The translations under genes and the position numbers were made by a program. Of a stretch of DNA of 64,000 bases, positions 61,854 to 64,000 are shown in pieces. Within the stretch, counting starts at the first letter, position 1. Each line of letters starts with the position of its first letter. The stretch comes from a bacterium (GTDB lineage Bacteria; Planctomycetota; Planctomycetia; Isosphaerales; Isosphaeraceae), in the NCBI GenBank assembly GCA_016125085.1, contig WGMM01000005.1, positions 1 to 64,000 on the forward strand, read 5' to 3'. The notes under the pieces were generated by a model. It was not told where the DNA came from. It searched no databases and worked only from the letters and a program-made list of their open reading frames with translations.

Positions 61854-62709
61854 GCCGAAGCTGATTCTTGTCGACGCCTTCTGTCATCGCCCGTTTTCCG
61901 GCAATCCAGCCGCTGTCTGTCTGATGGACACCCATCGCGACGCCGCATGGATGCAGGCCGTCGCGGCGGAAATGAACCTCTCGGAAACGGCCTTCGTGTG
62001 CCCCCGGGGTGAGGATTACGACCTTCGCTGGTTCACGCCCATGGTCGAAGTCGACTTGTGCGGCCACGCTACGCTGGCCACCGCGAAAGCGCTTTGGCAC
62101 ACCGGAGCGGCCGAACCGGAGCGGACGCTGACTTTTCATACCCGTAGCGGCGAGCTGACGGCCAGATGGTCGAAGGCCGAGGACCGGATCACCCTTGATT
62201 TCCCGCAAACGCTCGTCGAACCTGTTTCACCACCCGAGGGGCTCGTCGAAACGCTTGGCCTCAAGCCCGAAGCGATCCGGTTCGTCGGCCGAAACAAGTT
62301 CGATTATCTCGTGGAACTGGCCGACGAAGCCCTCGTCCGGTCCCTCTCGCCCGATTTCGTGAATATGGCCAGGATCAAGGCCAGGGGCGTGATCGTCACC
62401 GCTTCGGCGACACCAGGGCGAGACTCGTCCGTAACTTACGACTTCGTTTCCCGGTTTTTCGCACCAGCATCCGGCATCGACGAAGATCCGGTGACCGGTT
62501 CGGCTCACTGCGCCCTGTCACCATTCTGGTCCGATCGATTCAGCCGCGATCGCCTCACCGGCTATCAGGCTTCGCGACGTGGCGGGCTCGTGCACGTCGA
62601 ACGCAAGGGGAATCGAGTCGAACTCGGCGGGAAGGCGATCGTCATTTGCGAAGGTCGCCTGTCGAGCGAAGCCTGGAACGAATCCGGCGAACGAGCATCG
62701 ACAGCATGA
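61846..62709 (+). CDS. PhzF-family isomerase/epimerase-like protein
   Basis: 287 residues. LVDAFCHRPFSGNPAAVCLM, the Glu in LSETAFVCPRGEDYDLRW and DEDPVTGSAHCALSPFW match the PhzF/DAP-epimerase-like fold; the conserved Glu is the family's acid/base. PhzF acts in phenazine synthesis, but most members have unknown substrates and no phz genes are here. ATGA overlap with the MATE gene (62706-62709). Confidence 0.88.
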   Translation: MAEPKLILVDAFCHRPFSGNPAAVCLMDTHRDAAWMQAVAAEMNLSETAFVCPRGEDYDLRWFTPMVEVDLCGHATLATAKALWHTGAAEPERTLTFHTRSGELTARWSKAEDRITLDFPQTLVEPVSPPEGLVETLGLKPEAIRFVGRNKFDYLVELADEALVRSLSPDFVNMARIKARGVIVTASATPGRDSSVTYDFVSRFFAPASGIDEDPVTGSAHCALSPFWSDRFSRDRLTGYQASRRGGLVHVERKGNRVELGGKAIVICEGRLSSEAWNESGERASTA

Positions 62710-64000
62710 ACTTACCTGAGGTACGGGAAATCGATCATTCCCCCGCCGGTTTCGCCTGGGCTCTTGAAGTACGTCAGACGCTCAAGCTGGCTCTGCCGGT
62801 GATCATCGCCGAAATCGGCTGGATGGCGATGGGCGTGGCCGACACGCTCCTCGTTTCGCATCTTGGGCCCGAAGCGATCGGTGCAACAGGTATAGGCGGC
62901 AACGTCTATTTCACTTTCGGCATTTTCGGCATGGGCCTGATGCTCGGGCTGGACACGCTGGTTTCGCAAGCGTTCGGCTCGGGCGATACGAAGGCCGCAA
63001 GACACTGGCTGCGCACGGGTCTTGTGATGTCGATCATCCTCACGCCACTGCTCATGGTTGCGTTCGCCGTATTTCTTTTGTCGATCGATCGCTGGGGCCT
63101 GAATCCTGAAGTCGGCGAACTCGCCGAATCGTACATGAATGTCGTCACCTGGGGCACAGGACCGCTACTGATTTACGCGGCATTTCGCCGATTTCTTCAG
63201 TCCGTCGGCTCTGTCAGACCTGTCATGGCCGTGATTCTGGCCGCCAATCTCATCAACGTCTTCGGGAACTGGGTTCTCATCAACGGCAAATTCGGTATGC
63301 CGGCCCTCGGCGTCGTCGGATCGGCCTGGTCCACCGTAATTTCACGGACGTTCCTGGCCGCGGGGCTGTTCAATGTCGTCCGCATTTCGCACACATCGAC
63401 ATTCGATTCCGGCTGGTGGAAATCCGTGAGCCGAAGCGATCTTTCGAACCTGTTTCGGCTCGGATTCCCGGCCGCGGCCCAGATCACGCTCGAAGTCGGT
63501 ATTTTCAGCCTCTCGGGTGCCCTCGTCGGCCGGATGTCGCCCATTTCCCTGGCGGCTCATCAGATCGTGCTCAACATCTCGAGCCTGACGTTCATGATTC
63601 CGCTGGGGATCGCCACCGCGGCGGCCGTGCGTGTCGGCCATGCCGTCGGTGCGCGCGAACGCCTGGCGGCGACTCGGGCAGGATGGTCGGCGATCATTCT
63701 GGCGGTGGGAATCATGATCGCCCTGGCGATCACGTTCGTGACCATCCCCGAAACGCTCGTGGATATCTTCACCGACGATGCCCGCATCATCGCGGCAGGT
63801 GTCTCGCTGCTGGCACTCGCGGCCGTTTTTCAGATCTGCGATGGCCTTCAGGCCGTCACCACCGGCGCGCTTCGAGGCCTGGGCGATACCCGCACTCCTG
63901 CCGTCTGCAACCTCGTCGCACACTGGCTGATCGGCTTGCCCGTCGGGATCTGGCTGGCATTTTCGGCCAAAATGGAAGTACGCGGGATCTGGATCGGCCT
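62706..64000 (+). CDS. MATE-family efflux transporter, 3' end outside window
   Basis: At least 431 residues, running off the window. ATG at 62706 overlaps the PhzF stop (ATGA). Twelve-helix MATE features: LALPVIIAEIGWMAMGVADT, GMGLMLGLDTLVSQAFGSGD, SAWSTVISRTFLAAGLFN, SPISLAAHQIVLNISSLTFM, and GLQAVTTGALRGLGDTRTPA in the second half. Na+/H+-drug antiporter or lipid-linked oligosaccharide-type exporter. Fourth gene of the NIPSNAP operon. Confidence 0.93.
   Translation, partial: MNLPEVREIDHSPAGFAWALEVRQTLKLALPVIIAEIGWMAMGVADTLLVSHLGPEAIGATGIGGNVYFTFGIFGMGLMLGLDTLVSQAFGSGDTKAARHWLRTGLVMSIILTPLLMVAFAVFLLSIDRWGLNPEVGELAESYMNVVTWGTGPLLIYAAFRRFLQSVGSVRPVMAVILAANLINVFGNWVLINGKFGMPALGVVGSAWSTVISRTFLAAGLFNVVRISHTSTFDSGWWKSVSRSDLSNLFRLGFPAAAQITLEVGIFSLSGALVGRMSPISLAAHQIVLNISSLTFMIPLGIATAAAVRVGHAVGARERLAATRAGWSAIILAVGIMIALAITFVTIPETLVDIFTDDARIIAAGVSLLALAAVFQICDGLQAVTTGALRGLGDTRTPAVCNLVAHWLIGLPVGIWLAFSAKMEVRGIWIG

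Overview
The window looks like a chromosomal segment of a Planctomycetota bacterium (inference). Pointers are a DUF1501 protein with a twin-arginine signal, a PEP-CTERM serine protease, a secreted FG-GAP repeat protein, a lipoprotein-type chorismate mutase and many secreted catabolic enzymes. By eye, the type VI secretion (T6SS) block at about 1.7-26.7 kb is AT-richer than the housekeeping half at about 27-64 kb, except for clpV and the middle of the second vgrG.

Layout. 0.2-1.5 kb: a decayed IS256-family transposase at the edge of the T6SS locus. 1.7-5.6 kb (minus): vgrG, a PAAR protein and an FHA-DUF4123 protein. 6.2-19.3 kb (plus): tssB, tssC, hcp, tssE, tssF, tssG, tssK, a 32-codon linker ORF, tssL, an aberrant short tssM-like gene and tssH/clpV. 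No tssJ, no tssA and no full-length tssM are present. 19.3-26.7 kb (minus): a payload operon starting with a second vgrG (14 tandem octapeptide repeats), then a DUF2169 adaptor, a DUF4150 PAAR-like protein with an internal duplication, a small unknown, a polymorphic-toxin-like effector, a small putative immunity gene, a DUF6931-like gene and a protein strongly resembling the ExoY/edema-factor class of nucleotidyl cyclase toxins.

27-64 kb is mostly housekeeping and secreted functions: purF, a DUF1501 protein, an alpha/beta hydrolase, a PEP-CTERM protease, thrS, an FG-GAP protein, secreted chorismate mutase, a GT39-like glycosyltransferase, an HDAC-family deacetylase, a Glt-type symporter, tRNA-Glu, a MoeB-rhodanese protein, the plsX-fabD-fabG-acpP-fabF cluster, a membrane protein, RNase III, EF-P-like EfpL/YeiP, an MMPL exporter, an M48 protease, an EamA permease, a secreted GH2 hydrolase, a 2Fe-2S ferredoxin, and a tightly overlapping NIPSNAP, threonine/serine dehydratase-like, PhzF-like and MATE operon that runs off the right end.

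The two most interesting signals are (1) the T6SS with a reduced membrane complex and an ExoY-like effector in its payload operon, and (2) four parS-like ParB-binding sequences within 4.3 kb (38.56, 39.50, 40.87 and 42.78 kb), three inside coding sequence and one a perfect 24-bp palindrome beside tRNA-Glu. They suggest this segment is part of the chromosomal centromere, although no parA or parB is present in the window.
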